This document shows positions 34,504 through 47,449 of a stretch of DNA of 64,000 nt, piece by piece. The stretch lies in assembly GCA_963971425.1 (NCBI GenBank), contig OZ020521.1, positions 1,056,501-1,120,500 on the forward strand, read 5' to 3'. The DNA comes from Bryoerythrophyllum caledonicum (lineage: Eukaryota > Streptophyta > Bryopsida > Pottiales > Pottiaceae). Within the stretch, counting starts at the first letter, position 1. Each line of letters opens with the position of its first letter. The notes under the pieces were generated by a model. The model was not told the origin of the DNA. It saw only the letters and a program-made list of their open reading frames with translations, and did no database searches. Position numbers and translations under genes: made by a program.

Positions 34504-37500
34504 CAATTTCAACAGACACACAATAATCACGGAGGATCGCAATGCTACAGTGCTCCCGAAATTTTCGGAACATTTTGTAAGGAGATCACTCTCTATGCAC
34601 TTCACACCATAAACGGAGGTCCGACAACACAACTGTAATAAACATAATGCCTACGGCCGCAACAAGGAGAGCACACAAGAAGCGCCCCACAGATCAATGT
34701 TCTGTGTGACAATGGCATACTATAGGAGAATATGAATCTAGCAAACGTACAAGAAACACAGTCGCACACAATTACACTTCTACATAAAACCCTAAGTCAA
34801 CAATATCGACAAATACAGTATCTTACTCCGAAGAAGCAGATGCTTCATGCACGAACAAGGGAGCCGAGGTGATGCTGATATGTTTAGAGAGGAGAGAGTA
34901 CGAAATGACACTCTTGAACTGAGTATGAAAGTCATGAGCGGAGCTGTGCATGAAAACCGGAGGTGGGCGGGAAAGGAAATTTTCAACGGCAACATTTTTT
35001 GGAGGGAAAAAAATTATACTTTATTGATGTCACTACTTTTCAGCTGACGAAGAGCATTTCTCGGTATCAGGGTCACACTAATTTAGAAAGCTACCAACCC
35101 AAATAAAACAAAATAAAGTTAGCTACCAATCTTTATCATTTGTGTTCCAAAAAAAAAACAAAAATATAAAGCAAAGAAAAACTTCTCTTGCTTAATTAAT
35201 TTTTTTTAAATTGGAAAAAAATAACGATTATTAAAATAACGATAGAAAATACTTTTAAAATTACTAAATTAGAGTATTAAAGAAACTAAATGAATTCTAA
35301 AATTGTCTTCATGTAATTTAAAATAATTTAAATAACAAAAAATTGTAATTTTAAAACATTATAACTTTTTAATTCGTTTTAATATTCTTATTTAAATAAA
35401 AATTCCAAAAAAAAAATTCAAAGCAAATATATCAATTCTCATAATTAAAAATAATTAAAAATAAACAAAAACGATTATATAAATATCGATTAAAAACATA
35501 TCTTAAATTGGTAAATTAGGGGAAAAAATATATTGAAATAACTCTAAAATTGACTTTATGTAAATTAAAATAATTTGAATAAAAAGTAATTAGAATTTCA
35601 GAAGATTTTATCTTATTTAATCGTTTTAATATTCTTTGTGAATTAAACATTGAACAAAATCTAATTTTCATTCAAGATAGAAACTACTTAAATTCATTAC
35701 AATTTTCACTATTTCAATTACTCTTGAATATGCAAAGAACTTTAATGAAGGGAATAACTTCTTGTGTCTCACACATATATTTCCGATAGAATTTGCCAAA
35801 TGAAGGAAGACTTCTGAATCTTGTTAAATTGAAATCAGTCAAGGGAAATATATAAATAGCAATTTTTTTTACAAACCAAAAAGCCAAATATTTAAAAATA
35901 TATCAAATCAAAATTTACTTAATGGCTAGTTCGAGCACACGTTTTAAAAAATATTCAACTAAAATTGAAATTATTTAACTTTATCTAAAAAATTTATACT
36001 AACATAATAAAATAAAATAAAAGTCTAAATCAAAAGCCACTCTTGGAAAGTGACAATCATCAAACAAATTGTCAATGGAAATGGAAATTACAAAACGGAT
36101 AATTTTTTTGAAAGAACTACAAATACATTTTCACTTGTGTCTTTCTATGTACAAGACCAAAAAAATAATATTCTCAAGGGGGGGCACTCCTCCTTCAAAT
36201 TTGTATACACCTGCAGTACTGCGGTCTTGTCGGAGGACTATTTATTTACCTACTAGAAAAGATAACATAGCATTGTGTTTTTTAAAATAAAGTTTGTTTA
36301 TCATAGTGAAGTTTTGCACTACATAGGTATTCATCATTTCTTTATTGGGTCATAAAAAAAGTAACTATTATTGTTTATGTATATCTTCTTACCACTTGAA
36401 CGTAATAGTGCAAGTCCATAGAAGTTGAAGAAATATAACAAAAAGAAAGCCAAGATAATGAATGCTAAAACAAATCCACACATTGCAAACACTACAAAAA
36501 CATGAATCTGCGTTGAAAAAACAGATTCCAAGAATCTAAAAAGTCTTCGTAGTCAAGAACCACGAGTTTTTGGGAGAAATCAAAGCATATTGTTCTCTTA
36601 AATACTTTAGAAAAGTGTGCAACCAAAGATGCATGTATTCTAGGAGTATAAAAATTTCAAATTTGCAAAGCATCTAACACATGCAACATTCATAAAAACT
36701 ATACATGTAGCTGCTCAAGCTCTAGAAATGTAGACAAACAATATTCATAAGAATCTATCATTCACTCCCTATGCCCCATTTTCCATGATATTTAATACGT
36801 ATAGTGGATCACTAATTCCCAATCCGATGGGCATGGTCTTACTAGTGGAACCAACAGACACTTTATGCACGTCGGCCTCCTTTGGAGACCGACGTTCTTC
36901 TTCTTCTTCTTCTTTACAATTGATTACATTAATCCTTAGTATTGAATCAAAGTTTGCTATTATCATGCTTATAACCATGTTTCATAATGAAATAGCAATG
37001 TCATAAATATGTGCTTTTGTTACAATATTTATCCAATGTAAGGAATAAATTAGACCGTACTTTTAATCACACGTGATTTCTACAACTTTTGCTAGTGCAT
37101 ACCCCAAGATGATATTTCACTTTCATAAAAAATGCATGAATTTTAAATATATTTCACCTTCTTCTTTTAGAGATAAAGGTTTAAATATATTATCAATTAA
37201 TTCCAAGATGTTGCCAAAAACGAATTTTTATTGATTTTGGTTTCATGCAACAAATGAAATTCTTAATTGGTCTGGTAAGATTTCTATGTAGAATTATACT
37301 TTCTAAAATCACATTTCATACCATGATTAGGTAAAAATCGAATAATATATTGGGACATTGAGCCATGAATAGCTTTGCAAGAAACATTATTGCAGCAACA
37401 TACTAGGAAATGCAGTAAATGGAAGGACGTTCGCCTCCATGCTTTTGACGTTCATAGTGTGAAAATTTTATACAATACACTATTTTTATTAGACAACTTG

Positions 37501-38129
37501 AGATTATTCACAAATTTATTACATTCAATCATTTTACACATTCTTCTATAAAACAATTTAGATGAATGTTGAAATAATTCTATGAGGTTTTGCAATTTTG
37601 CAAGTGAAATTTCAACTTTATCTACTTCTTAGAGAAATATAATATGAGCAAAATGTATGGGGTAACAATTATCAAGTCTCCATTTATATAAGATAGACTA
37701 TATATTCTAAGCTATAAAATAATATGCATCAACTTTGAAAGTTATGATTTTACATAATATGATAAACATCCAACATTCAAACATATTTGACCTTACCTCA
37801 AATTCTACAAGGTGGTAGAAAATGGCAACTTTTAGATTTGGAGGTCCCAAAAACGCTTAGATTTCTAGGGGTTATGACAACCAGTGCCACAAATATGAGA
37901 TAGCAGTCCTTGTATTTAGCTAATAAATAGCCTAAGTCCTTACAATGAGCTTCTTAGAAAATGGAGAATATGGGAGGAGGGATTTTATAAATTCCGTCCC
38001 CATGCTAGAGAAACCTTTGGTAGGACACTCTAGTGAATGTGAGAATTTCAATACTCGCAAGTACTATTATTTTCCTTCTTTGTATCAAAAAAATGATTGC
38101 GACTTGATTGAGAAATAGCGTAGAACTAA

Positions 38130-39275
38130 GGGAAACATTTTTAGACATCGTCACTCATTGTCGGGCGAGATATAAAAAAATACTTCTTCTTTTCAACATC
38201 AAATCTAGAGATCTTTATAGTTTTCACTTTTTAATTTCTTCATAATAATCAATATGTGGTGTAACCCTTCATTTTGACCATTTGGATTATCAATCTCTAA
38301 CATTTTAAGTTTTGAAGGATTAAAGCGTGGATTTGCCAAATTTAAACCTCTAGTCCTTGCAGAATTGTTTTGAATATGCTACACTCCCCTTCTACATCTA
38401 AAATTCGGTGTATAAGGAACTAACATCATGCTAAACCCCTAAAGTTCCTTGACAATTTCCCTCAAAAACTATAAGTGGTACAAACTTTCAAACCACAAAT
38501 CCAACAAATAAAATAAAAATATGACCACGAAGCTCTTATGAAAGGCAATCTAGAATAAAAATTTCAGAGAAAATTGATTTTTTTCCGAATTTTAGGAGCC
38601 TGCCCAAAAATTAAAAAATCCCCTAGAAGGAGACTTTGGTCCTTTAGAGGTTAACAAATGGTAATGGATTTAGACGTTGTGTACTGCAAAAATTTGACAC
38701 CAACTGAAGTCGAATTGTGCAGCTGCAGTAAACACAGTGGAGAAAATTCTTATTCTACATTGCCTTTGATAAGAGCTTCGTGGAGATATTATTATTTTAT
38801 TTTTTGGATTTGTGGTTTGAAAGTTAGTATCACTTAAAGCGAAAACTGGGGACCATGGCACTTCCAAAGTTTTTGACAAAAGTTTCTATTGACATTGAGA
38901 TTTTTCCCACAAATAAAGAATATTTCCTTCTTTCGAATTGTTTAAATAAAATTATTGTCTTTAGTGTTAAAAGGCATTTTATTCCAAGTCAAACATTTTC
39001 AGACATTGTTGGGGAAGGGGGGAAAAAATATTCATCTTTTCTACATAAAACCTAAAGGTTTACATATTTTTCACTTTTTATTTTTTCAACAACAATATGT
39101 GGTGAAAACTTCATCTTGACCGTTTGGATTATCATTCAATACAAACGTAGTTCACAAAAATAAAAAATCGTGAAATAGCAATTTTTGAACCTCCACTCCT
39201 TGCACACTTGTTTTGAATATACTACACCGCTTTTTACCTCTAAAAAAAGGTGTAATGGGAAATAACATCATGCTT
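38130..39275. repeat. Diverged direct duplication, two copies about 865 bp apart
   Basis: Copy 1 (38130-38420) and copy 2 (38995-39275) share phrases in the same order: TTTTCACTTTTTA, CAATATGTGGTG, TTTGGATTATCA, CTCCTTGCA, TTGTTTTGAATAT, CTACAC, AACATCATGCT. Confidence 0.7.
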
Positions 39276-39889
39276 AAGACAATGGTAAAAGATTTAGACC
39301 TTGTACAATGCAAAAATTTGATGCAAAATGAAGTAAAACTCTGCTTATCTACTCAAAGAAAATGAACAATTGTTTTGACTTTAAACACTAAATCTATCAA
39401 TCCGCGCAGTGAATTGCAACCAAAATTCAATGGTTTGTTCATGCACGAGTCTATTTTAAGATCTTACGGTTGAAAATCCGAAATTCACTTTAAAATGTGA
39501 TTTTCATGTCTCATTTTGGCAGTGCCAGTTTTGGACTGGTATTAGAGCGAAAGTGGTAGTGGTCCTTTAGGGGTTAATTGAGATCCTACGGTCAAAACTA
39601 AAAATAAAAGTTTTCGTCTCCTTCATTTTTTATAGCAAGAGAATCCAATAAGTTTGAAGGGAATTGGTATCAAACTCTTAATACGGTACCATAGGTGTTA
39701 ACTAAAGTAGTAAGGAAAGGCAAGACAATGAAGATAAAAGGTGAAAATATAAAATAAAATTACAAAGTGTTAAACAAACCGACGCACCATTTCCAGGAAA
39801 CTTCTGAACTTAATGTGATTCGTCATCCATCCGTCGCAACCGTTGATCGACGGATGATATCTATTGCGCGGTCATGGGCGCAAACCTGA

Positions 39890-40560
39890 CCTAAAACCGC
39901 CGCCGCCTTTCTCACTCCTCCTCCTCGTTCGAGCTGTGAGTGCTTGTATGTGCATGAGGGTGCGTGCGGTGAGTTTCTGTATGAGGGTGCATGAGGGTGA
40001 GTTTTGCTGTGAGGGTGCGTGAGGGCTCGTTTTTGTGTGAGGGTGGTGTGTTAGGTTTTTGTGTGTGTCATTGTGTGTCGTGTGTTGGTGTGTGTGCGTT
40101 AGGGTAAGCGTTTGTTTGTGAGTGCGTGAGAGAGAGTGTATGTTTGTGAGTGCGCGAGAGTGAGTGCTGCTTTGTGAGTGCGTGTGTGTGAGCGCGCGTG
40201 CTACACATACGTTGTCAATTGTGGTTGCGTTGAGCACTGTGTGAAAGAGTGTCGCCAGGGTTTTGTGAGGTCTGATTACGGTTGTAATTGTAAGAATGAA
40301 GGTGATTAGTAAGTACAAGCTTAGGGTTTGATTTGAAAGGAGTTTTGTACAAGATTTCAGGGTTTGCAGATCGCGTAGAGTGTTGCGAGGGTTTTGAAGA
40401 AGGTCTCACCAAATCAGGAGATTGTGCTTCTAGTGTTGCAAAGCTTCTGGGTACCTAGATTCTGCGAGTGATAGGAATTTCAACTCTGATTTCATATACT
40501 GTGGAGGAGCTTGTCGATTGATATTCGCTATACACATCAAGTAAGTAATCGACTTCAACT
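39890..40560 (+). promoter_or_regulatory. GT-rich leader and leader-intron donor of the inner ParB-like gene
   Basis: GT/GAGGGTG-rich sequence (39940-40200) is followed by TAGGGTTT words and a strong GTAAGT donor at 40541. Candidate acceptors follow at TTTCCAG (40718) and finally CTGCAG directly before the ATG at 41440. This suggests a non-coding first exon ending near 40540. Strand is inferred from the donor. Confidence 0.45.
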
Positions 40561-40901
40561 AAGTTCTGCTTTTGAGATTGTTTATTGAAAGTATGAGTAT
40601 GTATGTGATGTTTTACGCTTGTGTGGTCCAACGTATGTGTACATTTGTGTGTGTGCGTCTGGTTGTGTTAAGTTTTGCTCATGAAACTGATGTTCTCCAC
40701 TTCAACTTGCTTTCCAGGGCGATTCGAAACTCATTGAGTTGCATATCATACCCACAAACTTGTTGGTAATTTACAGGTGAGCAATCCAGCTATCATGAAT
40801 CTACTTGCAGTGGCCAGTGCTGAACATCTAATATTGTTAATAATAAGAATCAAGGGTATTAAAGTGTGTCTTTCAGTATACAACCATACCGCAGGCGCAA
40901 T

Positions 40902-41393
40902 TTATCCTCGAGTCGAGGATAAACTCCCTTAACGATAGTGTGCAAAATTATAAAGTCTGACATCACTATACCGTTACTGAAAGTATGATAAGGTCAGGAC
41001 AAGAGTTATCCAACCATACAAGAGTCGTAGCTTATCCTCGAGTCGAGGATAAAATGTCTGTTTGAAAATTTTGCTGCTATAAAAGTCCTAAATAACAACC
41101 TAACAAGTCCAACATCCCAAATCATGCACAAGTCAAGTTTACTTTACGTAATTCAAAACTTTCTAACCAGTCGAGCTGACAGTCATGAACCGATAACCAT
41201 CGTCATGGTATCAATCTACCTCATCTAATTTAATCCTACAAATACCGATATGTGATATTTGCTTTTCCTAGTTACAGTCTGAAACCTGTTAACAACAAAA
41301 CGAAAGCTATCTTCGACTCGAGGATAAAAAACATAACCGTGGTCAATTATAAAGAAGATAAGAAGATACCAGTTATCCTCGACTCGAGAATAC
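40902..41393. repeat. Cluster 2 of 21-nt palindromes, in the leader of the inner ParB-like gene
   Basis: Copies at 40902-40922, 41032-41052 (both perfect), 41308-41327 and 41373-41393 (one or two arm changes). Further copies lie in introns (42837, 44315, 44451) and exon 3 (45751, 45950) of the gene that follows, with a worn half-site at about 47792. Confidence 0.9.
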
Positions 41394-41439
41394 GTGTAAA
41401 AGTATTGTACTAATCAGTTCAAAATTGTGTCATCTGCAG

Positions 41440-44400
41440 ATGGCATCTTCACTTGAGCCAAAAGAGGATTCCTACGACTACTCTGGTTCCGAGATATTCA
41501 TTCAGAGATTTGAGAATCCTCTAGTACCAACCCCGTTCATTGACGATGTCGTTGAAAACTATGGGACTCTATGGGAGTTCCAGAATAATGTAAAAAGCTG
41601 GTCGTTCTCGAAGTTTGGGAAGTCTGTTCACATAACCATCAAGGTGAACGATGAAATCCCTTATGTCCCACTCAACAGAAAAGAGAGAGTTACGTTTGTT
41701 GAGCAGCAACGACAAGACTTCATAGTTCTTGGAATTCAGGCTTTTGATGGAGCTGGAGTGGATCTGCCACATTGCCACTCCATTGTTGTCAAAGTTGGGC
41801 CCACTCTCGGTCAGTTCGACTTCTCCGAATTGCTTGAAAGTGTCACGCGAAACGGACAGGGGTCACTAAGGGAGGCGTTCGAAAAGTATGAGCCTTGGAC
41901 GAACGTGGATGCTGAAAAAGTAAATAGACGATTAGCGCGGATTCACCAACTTCTGTCAACATTTGAGGCTCGACCAATTCCAGTCGAAGCCAGTGCACGT
42001 CGTCAAGCACGAGGAAAATCAACTGCCCAGGGAAATCCGTCAGGTTCAACCGCACCCCGTACCTCAAGTCGTGCACCTCCCAGGCGCCCTTCGACTGCGC
42101 CTACTACGCCGGGGGAACCTTCAAACAAGAAGCGGAAGTCAACAGCCGGTGGTAGCTCTTCATCCACAATGACGAGGTCCACGACCCCAAAGAAAGCCAG
42201 AAATGACCCGCAGGTGGACTTTCAGAAGATCACGGAATCACAAAGACTGTTCTGGGAGGAATGCAGAGGCTGCTTTCCATTAGAATCATCGTATTCAGTG
42301 CGAATTCAGCAGTGCGTTGTCGCGAAGGCGCAGTTCGTAATCAGGGGGATGGAGGAAGCCATTGTGTTAAGCACGATGGATTTCCTCGTGCAGCTTGGCG
42401 ACGTCAATCAACGTCAGAAGATCTACATCTGTCCAATTGATGAGCATGGTGAGCCGATTCAGGCTGTGCCCATCTCATGGGATTCCATCAAGGATGGCAA
42501 GTTCATGCTCATTAACGGACAACATAGCGTTGAGGCATCCAAGAGACTGCAAGACAATGAAAATTGCGGAGTATCTCGAAAGAGGGACCTGCAGCGATGG
42601 GATGCATACGTGCTCTGGTCAAGAGATCCATTAAAGTTGCAAAGAATCTCAAAGTTCTACAATGACACCAACTACCTCGACCATGCGCAACCTACCTGGG
42701 GTAATCAGATAGCTAGTTGCCGTCGAATTTGGCTTAACTCTGGACGTCCAAGTTACCAGCAAGAAGAAGGGTCAACTCGGATGAATGGCGCTGTATTCGA
42801 CACTGAGAAGTACCTGGTAAGTGATCCACCTCAGGATTATCCTCGAGTCGAGGATACTGGTATGCAATGCGATGTATGAAAAATATTAAGACTCAATTTT
42901 TTTAGAGTGGTGTGATTCTTCAGTCTAAAAATGACCTGACAAAACATGTTTTTTTACTGCAGTTGTTTTCCAAGCTCATTGTAAACCGCTTCCAGAATAT
43001 TGATCCAACAAAGGAAGGGAAGCAGGTTAGCAAGTCATCAGACCTCACAAATGAGATCAAGGTTATCTCACTTCCTGATGACATCTTCAAATTGTGGGAG
43101 GATTTCCTTGACTTGCACAGCAGGGGTGAGATTATAAACCCTGACACCATGGCTCCATACAACGAAGCCAAGGGAAGCAGAGTTTCACCGATCCATCGAG
43201 AATTCTTCAAGAGGTTAGGTCACCTAACCGATAACGACTTGAGAGATTTGTTTACCTACCTGGTAGACAACGATCGAGCGTATGGGTACCCAAAAGTCAC
43301 TCTACGAAGAACGGCAGTGGTTCATGGCTCTTGCTTCCATTACGAAGACTGGGTTGACCGCCGGAAGAAGAAGCGCATAGTCATGCAGGAGTTGATCGCA
43401 ATTGACCCGTCGTTGAAGTTTTTACTTTCAGACGGATTTGTTGACGACGTTGTGTGGAAGTCGTGGAAGGCAAATCATCGCGTGTCTTCTGCAACTTACA
43501 ACATGCTCCTTTGTCGTCCTGACAAGGAGTTCTTCTCCATGCGGTTGACTAATGCGGGGAAGTTAAAGCGTGCTTCCCACTTGGTGGAGAAGTTCCCCAA
43601 CGTTCTTCCGTTCTTCACGAAGTTTCTCTTCGTTAAGAGCCAGTTCTCTCACCATGATGGTCCATCCAAGCTTCGGGACTTTGATGGTGAAGAAATGAAA
43701 TTCGGCGAGTATTTTGAGCCACCGCTGGAGGACAGACCGTGGCCTCTTGGACTGCTTGACCTTCGTCAGGTCCCTGGGTGGTCGTCCAAGGACGACTCTG
43801 CAGAGGAACCATACTTCTCCGCATTTCTGAAGACACTGTTGTCCCAGAAAAAGGTCCCGACTCTAAACACTCCTACCGTTTGGGTTTGGATCACCTCTTC
43901 TGAGGACAGAGCGATGCATGCTCTAAGGTATGCAGAGAAATGGATGAAGAAGTACATCCCGATTTCGGCGGCGTACATGCCATCAGCGTACGAGCGACTG
44001 AACCTCGGGACGTCAAGGTCCAAGTGTTCGGAGGTTTACTTGCTCTTCCTCATTCGACGTGACCATTCAGAAGTCAGTTCTCTTGATGAGAAAGTGATGC
44101 CAAGCTACTCTGCCGTGGATACATCTTATTACACGGAGAAAAATAAGTACTTGGAGGCATGCTACGCCGTTCACGGGTCTGAATTGCGGATGGAGTTCTA
44201 CCTCGATCTCATTTCACAATTCTGCAATTACGGAGAGCGTGTATTCGGTGTTTATTGTGGCTCAAAGTTTGTGTTGGCCAGCAAGGTAATTGAGTCTCTC
44301 TTCATTATTTCAGTTTATCCTCGGGTCGAGGATAACTTAATCTGACTATGTATTGTGGATTCATGATGTGTCTTATGTGTTTACTATATCTTCAAATCAA

Positions 44401-46225
44401 CGTTTCCTATTCTATGACAAATTTGTAAAAGTTATTTGATATCATGTTCATTATCCTCGGGTCGAAGATAAACTCATAACCATCATTTCCGTTTAAATGC
44501 GTTTGTCTCATTTACCTCATTCACAAATTTGTTTTCTTTATTTTGCAGATGTTTGGAACCTCATTCTACGGTGTCATTGACAAAGACTACCGGTTGTCAT
44601 ACAAGTTCAAGTCCAAAATGATATGTAAGTATGACATGAATGATTTCATTCATAGGGATTGTGCGTACGCTGGGACGATGCCTTCTGTGACCGGAGTTCC
44701 GCAATCCGCTGAACCTCGTGACACCTCAATTCGTAGGAACTCCCGGAACGCAGCACTCCGGAGTAGTTCGGACTTACGGACCACGCAGACAGTAGGACGA
44801 ACTACCTCGACCTCTCGAACTGCACCAAATCGTTCTCGTAGTCGCAGAACCGGAGCACAACTTGGTACTGCCCCCACTCCCCAATTAGATGCAGAAACGG
44901 CTCTGCCCCAGCAAGATGAGACCATGGAGTCCCCTCCACCACGGCCTACCCCCCATTCACCAATCCCAGAAAACCAGTCTGTCCTGGAGGACCAACTGGA
45001 TTTTAATCCATATGGTACGAATGAGGGTGTGGATCTTTCGATCCTTCGCGGTGATGACGCAGGTCCATCTCGCCCTGCGCTCAACGACAATAATGAATCA
45101 TCTCGATCACTCTCTCCTGGTGCTAGAGATGTGGATATGCAAAGATGTGATGAAGTCGAGCCCTCCCGTATTCCTAGTACGCCTCGTGACTTTGTTGGGG
45201 TTGAGTCTCGAACGGCTCTAGAGACTCCTGGGGGACCATCTCCCAATGTGCCAGATGATTCCATCATTCTGCTGTCGGACTCGAGTGACGACGAAGGTGG
45301 AAGAGAACCCATTCCAGCCAGTTGGACATCAAATCCGAATCATAACGATCCTTTGGTGGAAATGGGGTTGGATGACGCTTCCGGATCAGGCGATCCGTTC
45401 TTCTTCAACGCAGCCGGAGAAGCCCCTGCCCCTGGAGAGCCCGTAAAGTATGAACCTGGAGGTGACTACTTTAGGCATATTCTCAACAAGCGCCTTCGGG
45501 AGCAGAAGGAGAAGCAGGACATTTTGGACCAGTTGGAAGCGTCTAAGAAAAGGCAGGTGGAGATGGTGGCTGCTCTGGAGAAGCAGAGAGAAGAGTCTGC
45601 TCTGGAGAAGGACCGACTGGCGACTGAGCTTCGAGCTGAGCTTCAAGCTCAAATGAAAGCGGAGTTGGCTTTAATGTTTTCCCAAATCGTTCAACTCAGT
45701 CAGTCAACCTCATCGGGTCCAACGTTGTCCACAATTCCTCAGACCTCGATTTATCCTCGCATCGAGGATAGTTCTGCCTTTGCTCTTTGTCCTGCAGTAC
45801 CTTCGTCGTCTGCTTTACTGCGGTGCTCGTCTTCTATTCCGACTTCGGTCCCTTCCCACGCAGATCCTTACCATCCTACCTCGTCCAGCGATCAAGATGT
45901 ACTCGTTGCTCCGGTGGATCCCTCTTCCTCGGCAAGAGGATCAATGGAGTATCCTCGATCCGAGGATAGAAGTCCCAGTCGCGTACTCCATATTCCGGCG
46001 GTTTTAGCAGGAGCTGAACATGGGGCTCTTTCAGCTCCGAGGTCGTCGCCACAGCCATCACCTGCTCGCGTCAAACGATCTGAGGAATGCGTCGGAGAGT
46101 CCTGTAGGGTGGATGTGCCTTCGGAACATGATGATGTCCTCATTGCAGATGAAGATCGAGTAGACTACGAACCATCTCCAGAAGGTCCTGGGCAGAACGC
46201 GGCAGAGGAAAATAAGGTTGGCTAG
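41440..46225 (+). CDS. ParB-like (NGQHS) / methyltransferase-like protein, inner element
   Basis: Exons: 41440-42816, 42963-44285, 44549 to stop 46225, or to a donor at 46216 joining the HAD exons (next entry). All junctions are phase 0, and no stop interrupts. ATG 41440 directly follows CTGCAG. Domains: N-terminal region (1-190), Ser/Thr/Pro-rich linker, ParB-like motif FMLINGQHSVEASKRL (about 354-369, NGQHS for DGxHR), and a long helical middle. Methyltransferase-like core: WVWITSSED at about 764 in the DPPY position and GERVFGVYCGSKFVLASK-MFG at about 884-903 in the motif-I position, split by intron 2 exactly as the outer gene is split. Both motifs are degenerate and the SAM-binding Asp is Gly, so enzyme activity is unlikely. 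The tail is disordered, then coiled coil (45480-45700). Two palindromes in exon 3 are translated as YPRIED and YPRSED. Confidence 0.75.
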
Positions 46226-46456
46226 CCTTTTCGGAATTGTTAATCGATTTTCTTGATGTTATCTAGCCCTGTCTTTTTCTAATGACTGCTTTTAGCGCAC
46301 AGTAGGTCTTATCTCTCTCTGTGGTGGCTTGCAGGTGTAGAATCCTTACAGTTTTTGATGTACACTAGAAGGAATGTACAAATTTTTTGTAAAACGTTTT
46401 TTTCATCAATCTATAGAATTGTTTAACAATTCAATTTTACTCAATTGTTTCCTCAG

Positions 46457-47449
46457 ATCACTTTGGATGACACTGTCCACCGTCCCATTGCACTGAAGCC
46501 TCGGATTGGAAATGTTTTCCAGCAGTCGCATTGTGGAGTGGAAATCATGCAATCTGTGACAGTTCCGTCTCATGTTGCTCAATCTGCATTTCATCAGGTA
46601 AATTCATATGTTTCCTTTTATTGACTCTTTTTTGTGTTGGTCATGTACCAGGATCATCCTTCTAGGAGTGTGTCTATTGCCCAGAACATTCGGCCCCGAA
46701 AGTGGCTGAATATTGTTCTGGATTTGAATGGTATCTTGTGCGAGGCAGCATTTGCACCTGCCTCGTCAAGGTCCTCCGGGAGTCGGGTGGAGTTTTCGCC
46801 CACCATCCCTGCATACATAGGTCCTAAAGCTGTATATACTCGCCCTGGCGTCCGTGAGTTTCTGGCGACCATCAGAGATCTCTCAAACTCTGTTGTCATC
46901 TGGAGCTCAATGATGAAGTCCACCGTTGAGGAGATTGCAAATTACCTCTTTCGTGATCTGTCTCCTCCAGATCTCATTCTTGGTCAAGAGAGTTGTGGGA
47001 AGATTGAGACGTCGCAGAATACTTTTTTGATGTCTCAATATAATTCGAAGAAGATGATCTTTTTAAAAACGTTGTCTTCTTCGTTGTATAATCGTCGAGA
47101 TGACTTCGGTATCATGAACTCCGACAACACTCTACTTTTGGACGACAGCCCGGAAAAGAGCGTCTGTAATCCTTCTGGCAATGCCATTTTCCTTCATTCA
47201 TGGCGGCACGGAGCTAAGAATGATAAGTTTTTGATTCAAGAACTCCTGCCATGGCTCCGACGTTTGACATCTGAATGCGGTGTCGGGCAGTTGAAGGATT
47301 ACGTGAATAGCAAACGTATAGGCAGTCGTCCATTGAGTCCTAATAGTCCTTCGATGAAGTATATCACGAATGGAATGGCCCTCTCCTCTAAGAACCTTGG
47401 TGCGGAGTTTGAGATTCCAGATGATGCGGCATCATCAGCTAGGTTGTAG
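46457..47449 (+). CDS. FCP1/NIF-like HAD phosphatase domain, probable C-terminal exons of the inner ParB-like gene
   Basis: Two exons, 46457-46597 (CTCAG acceptor, GTAAAT donor) and 46652-47449 (stop TAG), joined in phase 0. The second encodes a NLI-interacting-factor-like HAD domain: LNIVLDLNGILCE (motif I, with the second Asp of DxDx changed to Asn), VYTRPGVREFLATI, VVIWSSMMKSTVEE (motif II Ser), YNSKKMIFLK (motif III Lys) and LLLDDSPEKSV (motif IV). Such domains dephosphorylate Ser/Thr, classically on the RNA polymerase II tail. The D-to-N change occurs in plant relatives and may lower activity. An upstream donor AAG/GTTGGC at 46216 would make one protein of about 1768 residues, ParB-like + methyltransferase-like + phosphatase. 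That donor is weak, so a separate gene starting at an ATG in the first exon is the alternative. Confidence 0.7.

Larger units (their letters stand above)
34504..40901. other. Large non-coding interior of the inner element
   Basis: No gene of credible length. 34560-35060 is mixed sequence with TAAAACCCTAAG (34785-34796) that may be a leader of the minus-strand gene. 35100-36050 is strongly AT-rich. 38130-38420 and 38995-39275 are diverged direct copies of each other. 39840-40260 is GT-rich. Lost genes or regulatory DNA are both possible. Confidence 0.55.

Noticed and set aside
39872..40318. 148-codon His/Thr-rich minus-strand ORF
   Set aside because: It is the antisense of a GT-rich leader; low complexity, no domain.
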